From CAYJAZ01 sp964370095 (lineage in GTDB: Bacteria > Desulfobacterota > Desulfovibrionia > Desulfovibrionales > Desulfovibrionaceae), in the NCBI GenBank assembly GCA_964370095.1, contig CAYJHJ010000005.1, positions 1 to 47,976 of the forward strand: DNA of 47,976 nucleotides. Direction: 5' to 3'. A program made the position numbers and the translations under genes. This document shows positions 1 through 9,291 of this stretch, piece by piece. The notes under the pieces are model-generated. The model saw only the letters and a list, made by a program, of their open reading frames with translations. It was not told the DNA's origin and searched no databases. Each line of letters opens with the position of its first letter. Within the stretch, counting starts at the first letter, position 1.

Positions 1-1
1 T

Positions 2-1690
2 CTAAACCAACAGCATTTCGTTTAATGCTCCCCCGGCAGGAACCATTGGATACACGTTTTCTTCTTCTGAAACTTTAACGTCGATGATGGCAGGGTTTGG
101 TGAAGCAAGGGCTTTTTTCAAGGTTTCGGCTAAATCTTCTTTATTTGTGATTTCATAGCCTTCTGCACCATAGGCTTCTGCAAGAAGCTTAAAGTTTGGT
201 TGATCCTTCATTGGAGTTGCAGAATAATTCTTTTTATAGAATAGTTCTTGCCATTGACGTACCATTCCGAGATATGAATTGTTGAGGATTAAAATCTTTA
301 CAGGAAGCTTTTGGCTTACAGCAGTCATAAGTTCTTGAATATTCATTTGAATTGAACCATCACCGGCAATGTCAATAACTAATTTATCAGGGAAAGCACA
401 TTGAGCACCAATAGCAGCAGGCAAGCCATAACCCATTGTTCCTAAACCGCCTGAGGTGAGGAAAGTGCGTGGTTCAGTAATATTAAGAAATTGTGCTGCC
501 CACATTTGGTTTTGCCCAACTTCTGTTGTGTAAATTGCATTTCCTTTAGTTATTTTTTGAAGAACTTCAATAACTTCTTGCGGTTTTATTTCAGTTTTGC
601 TTTTGTGATAAGTGAGAGGAACTTCTTTTTTCCATGCAGAAACTTGATCTATCCAAGAAGAGTAATCAGGCTTTACATCACTTGTTTTTTCATTAAGATT
701 TTCAAGCAATTCCTTGAGTGCCTCTTTGCAATCGCCCACAACAGGAACATCAACCGCAATATTTTTACGTATGCTTGTTGGGTCAATATCTATATGGATT
801 ATTTTTGCTTTTTTAGCAAAAGTTTTTACTGAGCCTGTTACCCTGTCAGCAAAACGTGCTCCAACAGCAATGATTACATCAGAGTTTGAAATTGCATGGT
901 TTGAAGCATATGTGCCGTGCATGCCGACCATTCCCAAGAAAAGCTTTTCATCACCGGGGAAAGCCCCAAGCCCCATAAGGCTTGAAGTTACGGGAATTGA
1001 ATATTTACCTGCAAGCTCTTTTATTTCTTCAGAAGCGTTTGCAATAATAGCGCCGCCACCCACAAGAATCAATGGAGCTTTTGCTTTTAGAATAAAATCA
1101 CAAGCTTTACGAATTTGATGAGGATTTGGCTTTATTGTAGGATTATACGAACGCATATATACGCTTTCAGGATAGTCAAACTCAATTTTTTGGTTCATCA
1201 TATCTTTTGGTAAGTCAATAAGCACCGGCCCTGGTCTGCCGCTTCTTGCCAAATGAAAAGCTTGCTTAATGGTAATAGCTAATTTACTGATATCCTTTAC
1301 AAGAAAGTTATGCTTTGTGCATGTGCGTGTGATACCAATAATATCAACTTCTTGGAAAGCATCATTTCCTATAAGATGCGTATGAACTTGCCCTGTTAAA
1401 ACTACCATAGGAATTGAATCACTGTATGCAGTTGCAATGCCTGTTACAGCATTTGTTGCACCGGGGCCAGAGGTTACAAGACAAACACCAACTTTTCCAG
1501 TTGCCCTTGCATAACCATCAGCAGCATGGGCTGCACCTTGTTCATGCCTTACAAGTATGTGGTTTATTTCAGGATGATTTGTCAGTTCATTATAAAGATC
1601 TAACACCGCACCACCGGGATATCCAAAAATTGTGTCGATACCTTCTTTTTTTAAACTTTCCAAAATAATTTGACAACCGGTCATTTTCAT
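2..1690 (-). CDS. ilvB: Acetolactate synthase, large (catalytic) subunit
   Basis: This cytosolic ThDP enzyme condenses two pyruvates to acetolactate, or pyruvate with 2-ketobutyrate, as the first common step of branched-chain amino acid synthesis. The 562-residue product has the usual family length. The N-terminal ThDP domain carries the catalytic Glu in RHEQGAAHAADGYARATG (about residues 48-65) and SGPGATN. A central FAD/regulatory domain follows. The C-terminal ThDP domain has GDGSIQMNIQEL and, further on, NNSYLGMVRQWQ. The start is ATG, with GAGGGA a few bases upstream; a second in-frame ATG lies two codons later. The stop is 2 bases from the window edge, so a regulatory subunit gene (ilvN), if linked, would lie outside. 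A near-consensus promoter lies upstream. Very confident. Confidence 0.97.
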   Translation of the reverse strand: MKMTGCQIILESLKKEGIDTIFGYPGGAVLDLYNELTNHPEINHILVRHEQGAAHAADGYARATGKVGVCLVTSGPGATNAVTGIATAYSDSIPMVVLTGQVHTHLIGNDAFQEVDIIGITRTCTKHNFLVKDISKLAITIKQAFHLARSGRPGPVLIDLPKDMMNQKIEFDYPESVYMRSYNPTIKPNPHQIRKACDFILKAKAPLILVGGGAIIANASEEIKELAGKYSIPVTSSLMGLGAFPGDEKLFLGMVGMHGTYASNHAISNSDVIIAVGARFADRVTGSVKTFAKKAKIIHIDIDPTSIRKNIAVDVPVVGDCKEALKELLENLNEKTSDVKPDYSSWIDQVSAWKKEVPLTYHKSKTEIKPQEVIEVLQKITKGNAIYTTEVGQNQMWAAQFLNITEPRTFLTSGGLGTMGYGLPAAIGAQCAFPDKLVIDIAGDGSIQMNIQELMTAVSQKLPVKILILNNSYLGMVRQWQELFYKKNYSATPMKDQPNFKLLAEAYGAEGYEITNKEDLAETLKKALASPNPAIIDVKVSEEENVYPMVPAGGALNEMLLV

Positions 1691-1736
1691 AGCAAGTCCC
1701 TCGATTTAGGCTTATTTATATAAAATGTAAAAAAAC

Positions 1737-1765
1737 ACTATAATTTGTCTTCAAAATAATGTCAA
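1737..1765 (-). promoter_or_regulatory. Sigma-70-type promoter of ilvB
   Basis: Read on the minus strand, TTGACA (1765-1760) and TATAGT (1742-1737) are separated by exactly 17 bases, about 50 bases upstream of the ilvB ATG. The -35 matches the consensus fully and the -10 differs at one base. No leader peptide or attenuator is visible in the short leader. Confidence 0.75.
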
Positions 1766-1807
1766 CTTTATCTCGTAAAAAGAAAATAATTATTTTAAAG
1801 ATAGATA

Positions 1808-4800
1808 TTAATTTGTAGGAAGCAATTTTAATGGTGCAGTAATAATATTTAAAACACCGCTTCCTATTGACTGCAAAGCTGTGGTGAAAGCTTTAAGTAT
1901 TCGCACTTCTAAATCAGGTTCAGAAAGCGAACCATTGATATCTATTGGAATAGAGGCAATATCCGCGTAATTCACATTACCTTTAAGGTCTAGCTTCCAA
2001 TTTGGCAAATCAATTTTTGCATTGCCTTGAAAATTTAAATCGCCATTCATCGTGATATCAGAGCTTGTGATAATTCCTTCTCTTATCGTTGAACTTAAAG
2101 AAAAAGTTGAAAAATAAGTTTTGCTTTTTGATTTATCTATTAATGAGGGTAAAGGATAAAAGCTGTCTTTCTCGGCTTTTTTTTCAGCATCAACAAAATA
2201 GCCCTGCTGAGCTCTTAGTATTGCATAGCCATCTAAGGTATTGACAATATCAGAATATATTGAAATTACATTAGATACTGAACCTTCCGTAAAGCCTTTA
2301 CCTGCAATAATTAAATTATCACCCCTTGCTTTTGAAAGCGCCTGCAAATCAATTTCTTGTGCTTTCCATTTTGTGTCAAAAAGCATATAGCCAGAATAAA
2401 TTTTACCTTGCATATCTAAAGCCATACTTCCTGACGAAGGAAAAGAAGCTGTTGAATTTATTTTTATTGTTCCGCCATTTAAAGAAAAAGGTATGTTTGC
2501 CCTAAGGAAAGGATTTTTTAAAAACCAAAGTTCATCAGCATAAATATTTCCTCGAACTTTAATTTTTTGCAAGAAAGCAAGAGGAATTTCTTTTTGTGAG
2601 GCAAAAGGTGGTGTGTTCTTTTTTCTTCCTTCTTGAGTTGTTGTGTATCTATCTATATTAATTTTATCTATATTAATAAATAAGTGCGAAACATTTTTCT
2701 TTGAAAAGTCATGGCTTAGTTCAGCTGTAAAATTTGTATCATCTAAGCTCCCTTTAAGATTTTTTGATGTAAATTTTGAGTTTTCATATTCAAAAGGAAC
2801 TTTTAAATTGAGATATGAATAGGCAAATTTATCCTTCAAGTTTGTTTCAAGAAGTTTGTTCTCATAAAGAAAGTCAATAAACTTTCTATGAATTAAATCT
2901 ATTTCACCTGAAATTTTAGTATTTTTAAAACTCTCAACCTTTACATCGCCAAAGAAGGAAAAATTATCACCGTCCGCATCAATATTATTATAAGATATAT
3001 TTTCAAGAGGATAATCAAAACTTAACTCACCAAGAGTTTTATAATTTAGAGCATAAGGCTTAATCATATTTATTGAAGCTACAGTCTTATTATCTGAGAT
3101 TTTTTGCAATTCAACAGTAGTCCTATCGAATATAGCATCAAAATTGGGCATTTCAACCAAAGCTGAATATGAAGAAGTTTGAAGATTGATTAAAGCATTG
3201 CCTGTGAAGTTTCTGAACTTTGTATCTGCCTTATTCTCCTTAACAATTTCATTCCCATTAATTTTTGCATCTATATTCAACAAATTAAAAGAATGTGTTC
3301 CTTTTTCTTGCCTAAAAAAGCCATTTTCCATCTTTACATTCGCATTACCGGTCATTTTTGTAAAAGCTTGATAGAGATTATTTCCTTTTCCTGCAAAATT
3401 AATTTTTGCATCAAATTTGCCTTCTATTATTGGCTTTGCAAGAAAAGGCTCTAAAATTTCTTTTGATGAAATTTTGCTTGCGTCTGCAACAATATTTATT
3501 GAAGAGCTTGCCAAAAAAGCACTTGCGAAAAGCTTGCCTGAATTCATATCATTAACATCAAGGTCTATTTTTACCATATCTTTTGAAGGATAAATCGCAC
3601 TTTGCACACCCTCCCCTTCAAATTTATAGTACTTAATTTTATTTGCTTTTATTCCAACTCTATAGGTTAAAGTGCTTTTTCCCTCAGTATTCTCAGATGA
3701 TGAGGGCAAATTTTTAATTTCTGTATCAAGATGAATATTTTTATATTCTAATTTTTTTTCTGCATTTCCAAGAGGTTCCGGGAAAATTGTATCGAGGTTG
3801 ATTTCATCTGTTGAAAAATTTAAGTCTAGCAAATGATTTTTGGCAAAAGTATATTTTGCTACGCCTTCAAAATCATATATCCCTAATTTTGCATTAAGGT
3901 TATTCGAAAAAATTTTATTTCCTTCAAAGAATAAATCACCTGTTGCAGAAAGATTGTCTAATAAATTTGAAAGAGTGGGGCTTAAATTTCTTGAAAAACT
4001 AAACCAGCGGCTCAGCCTTAATCTTTTAACATCAACAGAAGCTTTTGCTTTAAATAAAGGATAAATTTCACTGATGTTTCCTGTGAAGAATAATTTTTCT
4101 TTTTCTATTTCAATCAAACCCTCTAAAACATTAATAGATTTAAAATCTGGATGTTCAAGTTTCGCTTTTAGTCTTGTATCAATATTTTGTGTGGGCAAAG
4201 AAAAGCGTGAAACAATTTCAACCTCTTGTATAAATGGCTTAATTACAAGATTATCGCTTATTTCAAATTGTGCCTTGCTTATAAATGAATTAATATTTGT
4301 TTCATCAAAGAAAAGAATATCGCTTTTCACTGAACTTTCAAAAAGAAATGAATTTTCATTAAAAATAAAATTTTCTAAAAGAACTATTGGCTTTGAAAAT
4401 TCTAAAGAAAAGTCAGAACTATCTTCAATTACAAGATTTGGTGATGAAAGTTCAAGGCTTTTAAAGCCTTCCAAAAAAAGATCTAACGAGTCGATTTTAT
4501 ATTGTTTTTCATTATAATCTATTGTTATNNNNNNNNNNTAGTATTTTTTATAGCAATATTAGAGCTTTTAATTTCTTTGGGAATTGAATTTATAATTTCT
4601 TTATAATTTATTTTTAAATCTTGATTTTCAAGTTCATTGTTTTTTTGTTTTTTACCATCTTTATAAAAGTGAGAAAGTTCTATATCGGGATTTTGTAATA
4701 TAATATCAGATAGTTGAGGATCAAATTGCAGAAGGCTTTTCCAATCAAGTGCGAAAGTAATTTTTTCAATATTAGATTTAATAGTGAGAGATTTTATATT

Positions 4801-5031
4801 TCTTTCAAAAATTAAATTATTAATACTTACACCAAACTTTGGCAAAAAATCAATCTCAATATCAGTAATTTCCACTTCTGATACTGTATATTTCGTGAGG
4901 AATTTTTCTAAACTCGGAATAATTTTAGCAGGTTGCAAGAAATTTAGGTAAAAGAACAAACAAGAGGTAAGAAACAAGCCCCATAGAGTTAAAAAAATAT
5001 AATTCCACTTTGTTAATACAATTTTTGACAT
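1808..5031 (-). CDS. AsmA-like envelope protein, interrupted by an assembly gap
   Basis: AsmA/TamB-like proteins are membrane-anchored periplasmic bridge proteins linked to outer-membrane biogenesis and lipid transport. The N-terminal part (ATG at 5031) has one membrane segment at about residues 10-31, then repetitive beta-rich sequence. A 10-N gap at 4529-4538 interrupts it. The C-terminal 888-residue part is open back to the gap, so its apparent TTG start at 4474 is not a real start. Ten Ns put the two halves out of frame; a true gap of 2 modulo 3 bases would restore one reading frame of about 1,070 codons. The C-terminus, rich in DLKGNV-like strands and ending in a hydrophobic LNIITAPLKLL segment, fits AsmA-type C-terminal domains. 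The family assignment is moderate; the single-gene reading is likely. Confidence 0.75.
4529..4538. other. Assembly gap (10 N) inside the AsmA-like gene
   Basis: Ten Ns. Open reading continues up to both edges, in frames that do not match across 10 bases, so the N run is a placeholder and not a measured length. Confidence 0.95.
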
Positions 5032-5080
5032 AATATTTTAGGTTGCTTATGAAAACAGCAAAAATTTTTATTGAAACCTC

Positions 5081-5109
5081 TATATACTAGAAAAAGTCTA
5101 AACATTCAA
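5081..5109 (-). promoter_or_regulatory. Probable promoter of the AsmA-like gene
   Basis: On the minus strand TTGAAT (5109-5104) and TATATA (5086-5081) are separated by 17 bases, about 50 bases before the ATG at 5031. The match is good but the region is AT-rich, so chance similarity is possible. Confidence 0.5.
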
Positions 5110-5242
5110 GTATAAGTTTTAAGAGATTAAAATTTTTTGCTATATTTTTTTATTGACATAAATTTTGCTTTATGGAAAAATTATAGAAATTAACCCACTA
5201 AGGGTCAACATCATAAGCAGTTTATTCTGCAAAGAGGTTTGT

Positions 5243-5461
5243 ATGGCGAAAGAAGATGCAATAGAAATTGACGGTACTGTTCAAGAGGCTTTACCTAACG
5301 CAATGTTTCGTGTTGAGCTTGAAAATGGACACAATGTGCTTGCTCATATTTCAGGAAAAATGCGTAAATTTTATATTAGAATTTTACCCGGTGATAAAGT
5401 CAAGGTTGAACTTTCACCTTATGACCTCACGAGAGGTCGCATTACCTATAGAATGAAATAA
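5243..5461 (+). CDS. infA: Translation initiation factor IF-1
   Basis: IF-1 binds the ribosomal A site during initiation. The 72-residue product begins MAKEDAIEIDGTV and is a single S1-like OB fold almost identical in layout to E. coli IF-1 (NAMFRVELENGH, AHISGKMRK, PYDLTRGRI). The open frame extends upstream to an earlier start at 5165, but family length and the conserved MAKED start place initiation at ATG 5243, preceded by AGAGG. It is a single-gene unit followed by a terminator. A TTGACA hexamer at 5153-5158 could be its -35, but I could not place a good -10 at 16-18 bases. Confidence 0.97.
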   Translation: MAKEDAIEIDGTVQEALPNAMFRVELENGHNVLAHISGKMRKFYIRILPGDKVKVELSPYDLTRGRITYRMK

Positions 5462-5513
5462 TTGTATCTTGCTCTATTTTCTCATTTTATTGAGAACTTT
5501 ATTTGAATTCAAA

Positions 5514-5549
5514 AGCCCCTGACAGAATTTTCTGCCAGAGGCTTTTTTT
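5514..5549 (+). terminator. Intrinsic terminator after infA
   Basis: AGCCCCTGACAGAA pairs with TTCTGCCAGAGGCT (two mismatches, short T loop) and is followed by seven Ts. Four As on the left side give a weak T tract on the other strand, so it may also stop transcripts leaving apbE. Confidence 0.8.
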
Positions 5550-5567
5550 GTGAGGTTTTTTTATCTT

Positions 5568-6500
5568 CTAAACTTTATATTGATTATATTGTGTGTGTGG
5601 GTTTAAAGCACAAACTGTAGCATAAGCATCTGCAAGCATTGCTTTTGAAGCTTTGCAAGAAATTGTTAATACTTTAGGGCTTTTCATGCTTGAAGGATTG
5701 ATTATGTGGTGGCGTTCTTTTGCTTTATCAAAATATTTTTGATACGAACCTGAAGTAGCAAGAGCCATATCTTCCATAGCAAAAGAAGCTAATGCTTGAT
5801 TTGGGTTTTCAGGGTTTTCAATGCCAACAATCCATGCTTCTTTTGCAGATTTTTTGCCTTTTACAATAATATCGCCGCCTGCATTAATGATATGATTTTT
5901 CACATTCTTTGCAATTAGAATTTCAGAGGCTTTATCAATAATATAACCTTTTGCAAGTGAATCAAGCGTAAGTCCCATGCCTGATCGTGTGAATTTAATA
6001 GTATTATTTTCAATTTTTAAAGCAGAAAGTTTTGAAAGTTCACTTGCATGCAATATATCTGATTTTGCAATATCTTGTGCCCAACTATGTATATTTTGAT
6101 TTTGCTCAAATAAGTCAAGCATAGGTTTTACTAATGGGTTATAAACCTCATCAGTCTTTCTTGAAATTTCTACACTTTTATCTAAAACATAGATAAGTTC
6201 TTGAGAAGCATTAATTAATGCTCCTTTCTCATTCAATATTGAAAGCTCAGAACTTTTGTTATGCCTTGAAAAAATTTTCTCAAGTCTTTGAATTTCAAGC
6301 ATAGCTGATGCAACAGCTTCATAGGCTTCTTCTTTTGAATTATGAGCAAGTGTAAAAGTAACCAATGTTCCCATTGCAAAATGCGTTTGCTTTATCATTT
6401 GACTTTCTTTATCCGCATGAGCAAGCACAGGCTTAGCAAAAAAAGTTGTACCTGCCAATGCAAATAATGATGAGCGTAAAAAATCTCTACGATTTTTCAT
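5568..6500 (-). CDS. apbE: FAD:protein FMN transferase (ApbE), last gene of the rnf operon
   Basis: ApbE attaches FMN covalently to threonines of RnfG/RnfD-type proteins on the periplasmic side. The 310-residue protein opens with a Tat-like signal (KNRRDFLRSS followed by a hydrophobic stretch to about residue 27, ALA/LAHA region). ApbE hallmarks follow: AMGTLVTFTL, LEKIFSRHNKSSELS, the GLTLDSLAKGYIIDKA segment, INAGGDIIVKG, and TSGSYQKYF with HHIINPSS. It starts 2 bases after the rnfB stop, so the two are co-transcribed and probably translationally coupled. The obvious substrate here is RnfG. Confidence 0.95.
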   Translation of the reverse strand: MKNRRDFLRSSLFALAGTTFFAKPVLAHADKESQMIKQTHFAMGTLVTFTLAHNSKEEAYEAVASAMLEIQRLEKIFSRHNKSSELSILNEKGALINASQELIYVLDKSVEISRKTDEVYNPLVKPMLDLFEQNQNIHSWAQDIAKSDILHASELSKLSALKIENNTIKFTRSGMGLTLDSLAKGYIIDKASEILIAKNVKNHIINAGGDIIVKGKKSAKEAWIVGIENPENPNQALASFAMEDMALATSGSYQKYFDKAKERHHIINPSSMKSPKVLTISCKASKAMLADAYATVCALNPHTQYNQYKV

Positions 6501-6501
6501 C

Positions 6502-7401
6502 TTATTCCTTTGCCTCAGCTACTTCTGTAGCTATTTTTTCAACTTTAGTTTTTTTCTCTTCTTCAGCCGGTTTTTCAGGCATAACCTTGCCTTCGGTCCA
6601 TAAAGATTTGAAAATTTGTTTTTTACAAGCTGCAACACAGGCTTCATAGCAATCCGGGCCATAAGCTAGGCAAACTTGATGATCGATTTTAATAACATTA
6701 TTCACCATTTTAACAGCACCGGCCGGGCATTTTTTCACACAGAGCGTGCAAGAAATACAACCGACCTTGCACACTTCCATAACCTCTTTGGCCTTTGCTT
6801 TTGTTGAACAAAAAACCATAACTCTGGCACGTTTTGGTGTGAGCTCTAAAACCGAACGTGGGCATGCACCGATACATTTGCCGCAACCTATGCAAAGCTT
6901 GCCGTTCACCACAACCATATTATCTTCCAATTCCAAAGCGTTGAAAGGGCAAACCTTCACACAATCGCCAAGCCCAAGACAAGAATAAGGGCATGAATCA
7001 ACCCCTAGGCCTGAGCCTAAACTTGCAGCAGAAGCACACGAAGGCAAACCTTGATATTCAAAACGTGTTGTAACAGCACCTTCAAGCTTCTCACAACGAC
7101 GCACAGAAACTAAAGGATCTGATTCAGTTACAGCTTTTCCAGCCAATGAACCAACTTGCACTGCTGTATCCGCACTGCCTGCAACGCAAAGATTTGCTTC
7201 CACAGAAGGGTCTTGCACTACAGCAATTGCATAACCTTCACAACCAGCATAGCCACAACCACCGCAGTTTGCACCGGGCAAAGCGTCTAAAACAGCTTCA
7301 ACGCGTGGATCTTCTTCTACATAAAATATTTTTGAGGCAGCAGCCAGAATAACTGCGGCAACAAAGCCAACACCAAATAAAATTAAAACTGATTCTAACA
7401 T
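6502..7401 (-). CDS. rnfB: Rnf complex subunit RnfB (multi-cluster ferredoxin-type subunit)
   Basis: RnfB is the ferredoxin-facing electron entry subunit of the Rnf complex. The N-terminus is one membrane anchor (about residues 3-25). Next comes the 4Fe-4S domain ALPGANCGGCGYAGCEGYA (about residues 40-60). Several ferredoxin-like motifs follow: CLGLGDCVKVCP, CIGCGKCIGACP, CKVGCISCTLCVKKCP and a last Cys-rich CLAYGPDCYEACVAACK segment. The 299 residues include a Lys/Glu-rich tail of about 30. Gene order C-D-G-E-A-B is the standard rnf order. Confidence 0.96.
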   Translation of the reverse strand: MLESVLILFGVGFVAAVILAAASKIFYVEEDPRVEAVLDALPGANCGGCGYAGCEGYAIAVVQDPSVEANLCVAGSADTAVQVGSLAGKAVTESDPLVSVRRCEKLEGAVTTRFEYQGLPSCASAASLGSGLGVDSCPYSCLGLGDCVKVCPFNALELEDNMVVVNGKLCIGCGKCIGACPRSVLELTPKRARVMVFCSTKAKAKEVMEVCKVGCISCTLCVKKCPAGAVKMVNNVIKIDHQVCLAYGPDCYEACVAACKKQIFKSLWTEGKVMPEKPAEEEKKTKVEKIATEVAEAKE

Positions 7402-7416
7402 AGTCCTTCCCCTTCC

Positions 7417-7989
7417 TTAAATCATGCCTTTAAATGCCATGAATGAAAGAGACATTAAGCCTGCCATAATAAGCCCTATCGGTGTGCCTTCCAAAGATCT
7501 TGGCACACGGCAAGCCACTAATCTTTCACGTATGCCTGCCAATAAAATAAGGGCAAGCACAAAGCCTGAGCTTGAAGCAAGAGCAAATGTGAGTGCTGTG
7601 CCTAAACCATAACTCTCTCTTTGCACCAAAAGTGCAATACCCATAACAGCACAGTTTGTTGTGATGAGCGGCAAAAATATACCCAATGAATTGTAAAGAG
7701 GTGGAATTACTTTTTTCAAAAACATCTCAACAAATTGCACCAAGGAAGCAATAACCAAGATATAAAAAATTGTTTGCAAATATTCTAAGCCGAAAGGGCG
7801 AAGAAAGAATTCAGATAAAAGCCATGTGAAAAGCACAGCCATCATAGTAACAAAAACAACAGCTCCGCTCATGCCATAGGCTACGCCTTTTTCCTTAGAA
7901 CAGCCAAGATAAGGGCAGTTACCAAGGTATTGAGCAAGCACAATGTTATTTATAAATATTGCAGAAATAAAAAGTTGAAAAGTGTCCAT
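7417..7989 (-). CDS. rnfA: Rnf complex membrane subunit RnfA
   Basis: RnfA is one of two homologous six-helix subunits that hold the intramembrane 2Fe-2S site and form the electron path across the membrane. The 190-residue product is wholly hydrophobic. It keeps the two half-membrane motifs with the conserved cysteines: YLGNCPYLGCS near residue 25 and PLITTNCAVMGIALL near residue 110. It lies between rnfE (19-base spacer) and rnfB (15-base spacer). Confidence 0.96.
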   Translation of the reverse strand: MDTFQLFISAIFINNIVLAQYLGNCPYLGCSKEKGVAYGMSGAVVFVTMMAVLFTWLLSEFFLRPFGLEYLQTIFYILVIASLVQFVEMFLKKVIPPLYNSLGIFLPLITTNCAVMGIALLVQRESYGLGTALTFALASSSGFVLALILLAGIRERLVACRVPRSLEGTPIGLIMAGLMSLSFMAFKGMI

Positions 7990-8008
7990 AATATTTCCTT
8001 ATAGTTTG

Positions 8009-8692
8009 CTATTTCTTAGGTAATAGGCTTGTACAGTTCATGCAATTTGTGCAGCCGCCTGAAATTGGCGCAGGTGGTTCTTGGCCTTTAAGTCTTGCTT
8101 GAATATAGTTTATAAGGTTCATCAAAGCTAAGATAAAACCTAAACCTATAAAAGCACCGGGGGCTTCAACCATAACGGTTAATGGCTCAAACCATTCACC
8201 AAACATTTGATTGCCAAATAAAGTGCCTTTACCAAGAAGTTCACGTAATCCGCCTAAGAAAGTAAGCGATGCGGCAAAACCAATTCCCATGCCAAGCCCG
8301 TCAGCTATAGAAGGAAGCACAGGATTTTTATAGGCAAAGGCTTCTGCTCTACCTAAAATAAGACAGTTTACAACAATAAGCGGCACAAAAATACCTAATT
8401 GAAGGTATAATGTATACATATATGCTTGCATTAAAAGTTCAACAGAAACCACCAAGGTGGCTGAAATTGCAATAAAGCAAGGAACACGTACTTTTTTGGG
8501 GATTATTCCTCGTGCAGCTGAAATAATAAGGTTTGATAAAGTCAAAACAAATATAACCGCCATCCCCATGCCAAGACCGTTTTCAGCTGAACTTGTTACA
8601 GCAAGCACAGGGCAAAGCCCCAAAACCAAGCGGAATGGAGGAAGCTCTTTCCACAATCCTTTACTAAATTCTTTCCAAAGTGTTTGTAGCAT
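8009..8692 (-). CDS. rnfE: Rnf complex membrane subunit RnfE with a C-terminal CxxCxxC tail
   Basis: RnfE is the RnfA paralogue with inverted topology; the pair shares the intramembrane iron-sulfur cluster. The 227-residue protein keeps the two cysteine motifs, LVLGLCPVLAVTSSAENG and PLIVVNCLILGRAEAFA, and about six membrane segments. After the last helix there is a roughly 20-residue soluble tail ending GGCTNCMNCTSLLPKK, that is, Cys-x2-Cys-x2-Cys. That tail is not part of the core RnfE fold and could bind metal or an extra cluster; this is inference. Confidence 0.95.
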   Translation of the reverse strand: MLQTLWKEFSKGLWKELPPFRLVLGLCPVLAVTSSAENGLGMGMAVIFVLTLSNLIISAARGIIPKKVRVPCFIAISATLVVSVELLMQAYMYTLYLQLGIFVPLIVVNCLILGRAEAFAYKNPVLPSIADGLGMGIGFAASLTFLGGLRELLGKGTLFGNQMFGEWFEPLTVMVEAPGAFIGLGFILALMNLINYIQARLKGQEPPAPISGGCTNCMNCTSLLPKK

Positions 8693-8702
8693 TTTTTCCT
8701 CC

Positions 8703-9287
8703 TTAGTTCCAAGTTGCCAGAATTTGATCTTTAAGCATCATATATTCTTTAGTGGCATTTTGCACAGCAACAACAGCAGCTACTGATGATATGGTTGCAC
8801 CTGCCAAAGAGTCAATAGTGCCACCATCAGAAGTTAGTGCAATAGTTTCACTTGGAATATCAATAAACTTTTTTGTATAGCTTTCTTCGCCAACCCTTGA
8901 GCCGAAACCCGGAGTTTCTTTTGTTATTGTGATACCTATACCCATAAGATTATTATTTTCAACATTAAAGCCCACCATAACACCAAGATCGCCGGCATAG
9001 CCGACACCAAAATTTTCTATGGCAACTCCTAAAAGTTTTCCGTCTTTTTTATATGGAAAAACCACAACTTCACGTTCAGGGTTGTCAGGTAAGGCAAATT
9101 TTTGTCTTTCAGCTAAAGGATCGTTGTCAGCATAAGGAAATACGCTCACAATAGCAGGGCTTTGCACAAAGGTAAGCACTTGGTTTTCAATGCGCTCCGC
9201 TGTGCTCATTTTCAAATATGATAAGGCAAATCCACTCATAGCACATATTAAAGAGAGGACAACCACCATTTTAATCATCGCAAGCAT
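8703..9287 (-). CDS. rnfG: Rnf complex flavoprotein RnfG
   Basis: RnfG carries covalent FMN on a threonine exposed to the periplasm and passes electrons within the Rnf complex. The 194 residues have an N-terminal membrane anchor (about 5-25) and an FMN-binding domain. The flavinylation motif is DSLAGATISS (about residues 156-165), with Thr as the expected FMN-phosphate acceptor; the usual Ser/Thr before GAT is Ala here. ITKETPGFGSRV is a second family signature. The gene sits 4 bases after rnfD and 10 bases before rnfE. Confidence 0.95.
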   Translation of the reverse strand: MLAMIKMVVVLSLICAMSGFALSYLKMSTAERIENQVLTFVQSPAIVSVFPYADNDPLAERQKFALPDNPEREVVVFPYKKDGKLLGVAIENFGVGYAGDLGVMVGFNVENNNLMGIGITITKETPGFGSRVGEESYTKKFIDIPSETIALTSDGGTIDSLAGATISSVAAVVAVQNATKEYMMLKDQILATWN

Positions 9288-9291
9288 ATAT

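Noticed and set aside
714..1118. 134-codon plus-strand open frame
   Set aside because: Antisense shadow of ilvB, with no ribosome-binding site or family signature.
4074..4517. 147-codon plus-strand open frame
   Set aside because: Antisense to the AsmA-like gene; composition is a shadow of its Phe/Lys/Ser-rich coding.
5153..5181. infA promoter built on TTGACA
   Set aside because: No acceptable -10 at 16-18 bases; noted in the infA entry but not called.
5165..5242. N-terminal extension of infA
   Set aside because: Conserved IF-1 length and the MAKED start place initiation at 5243.
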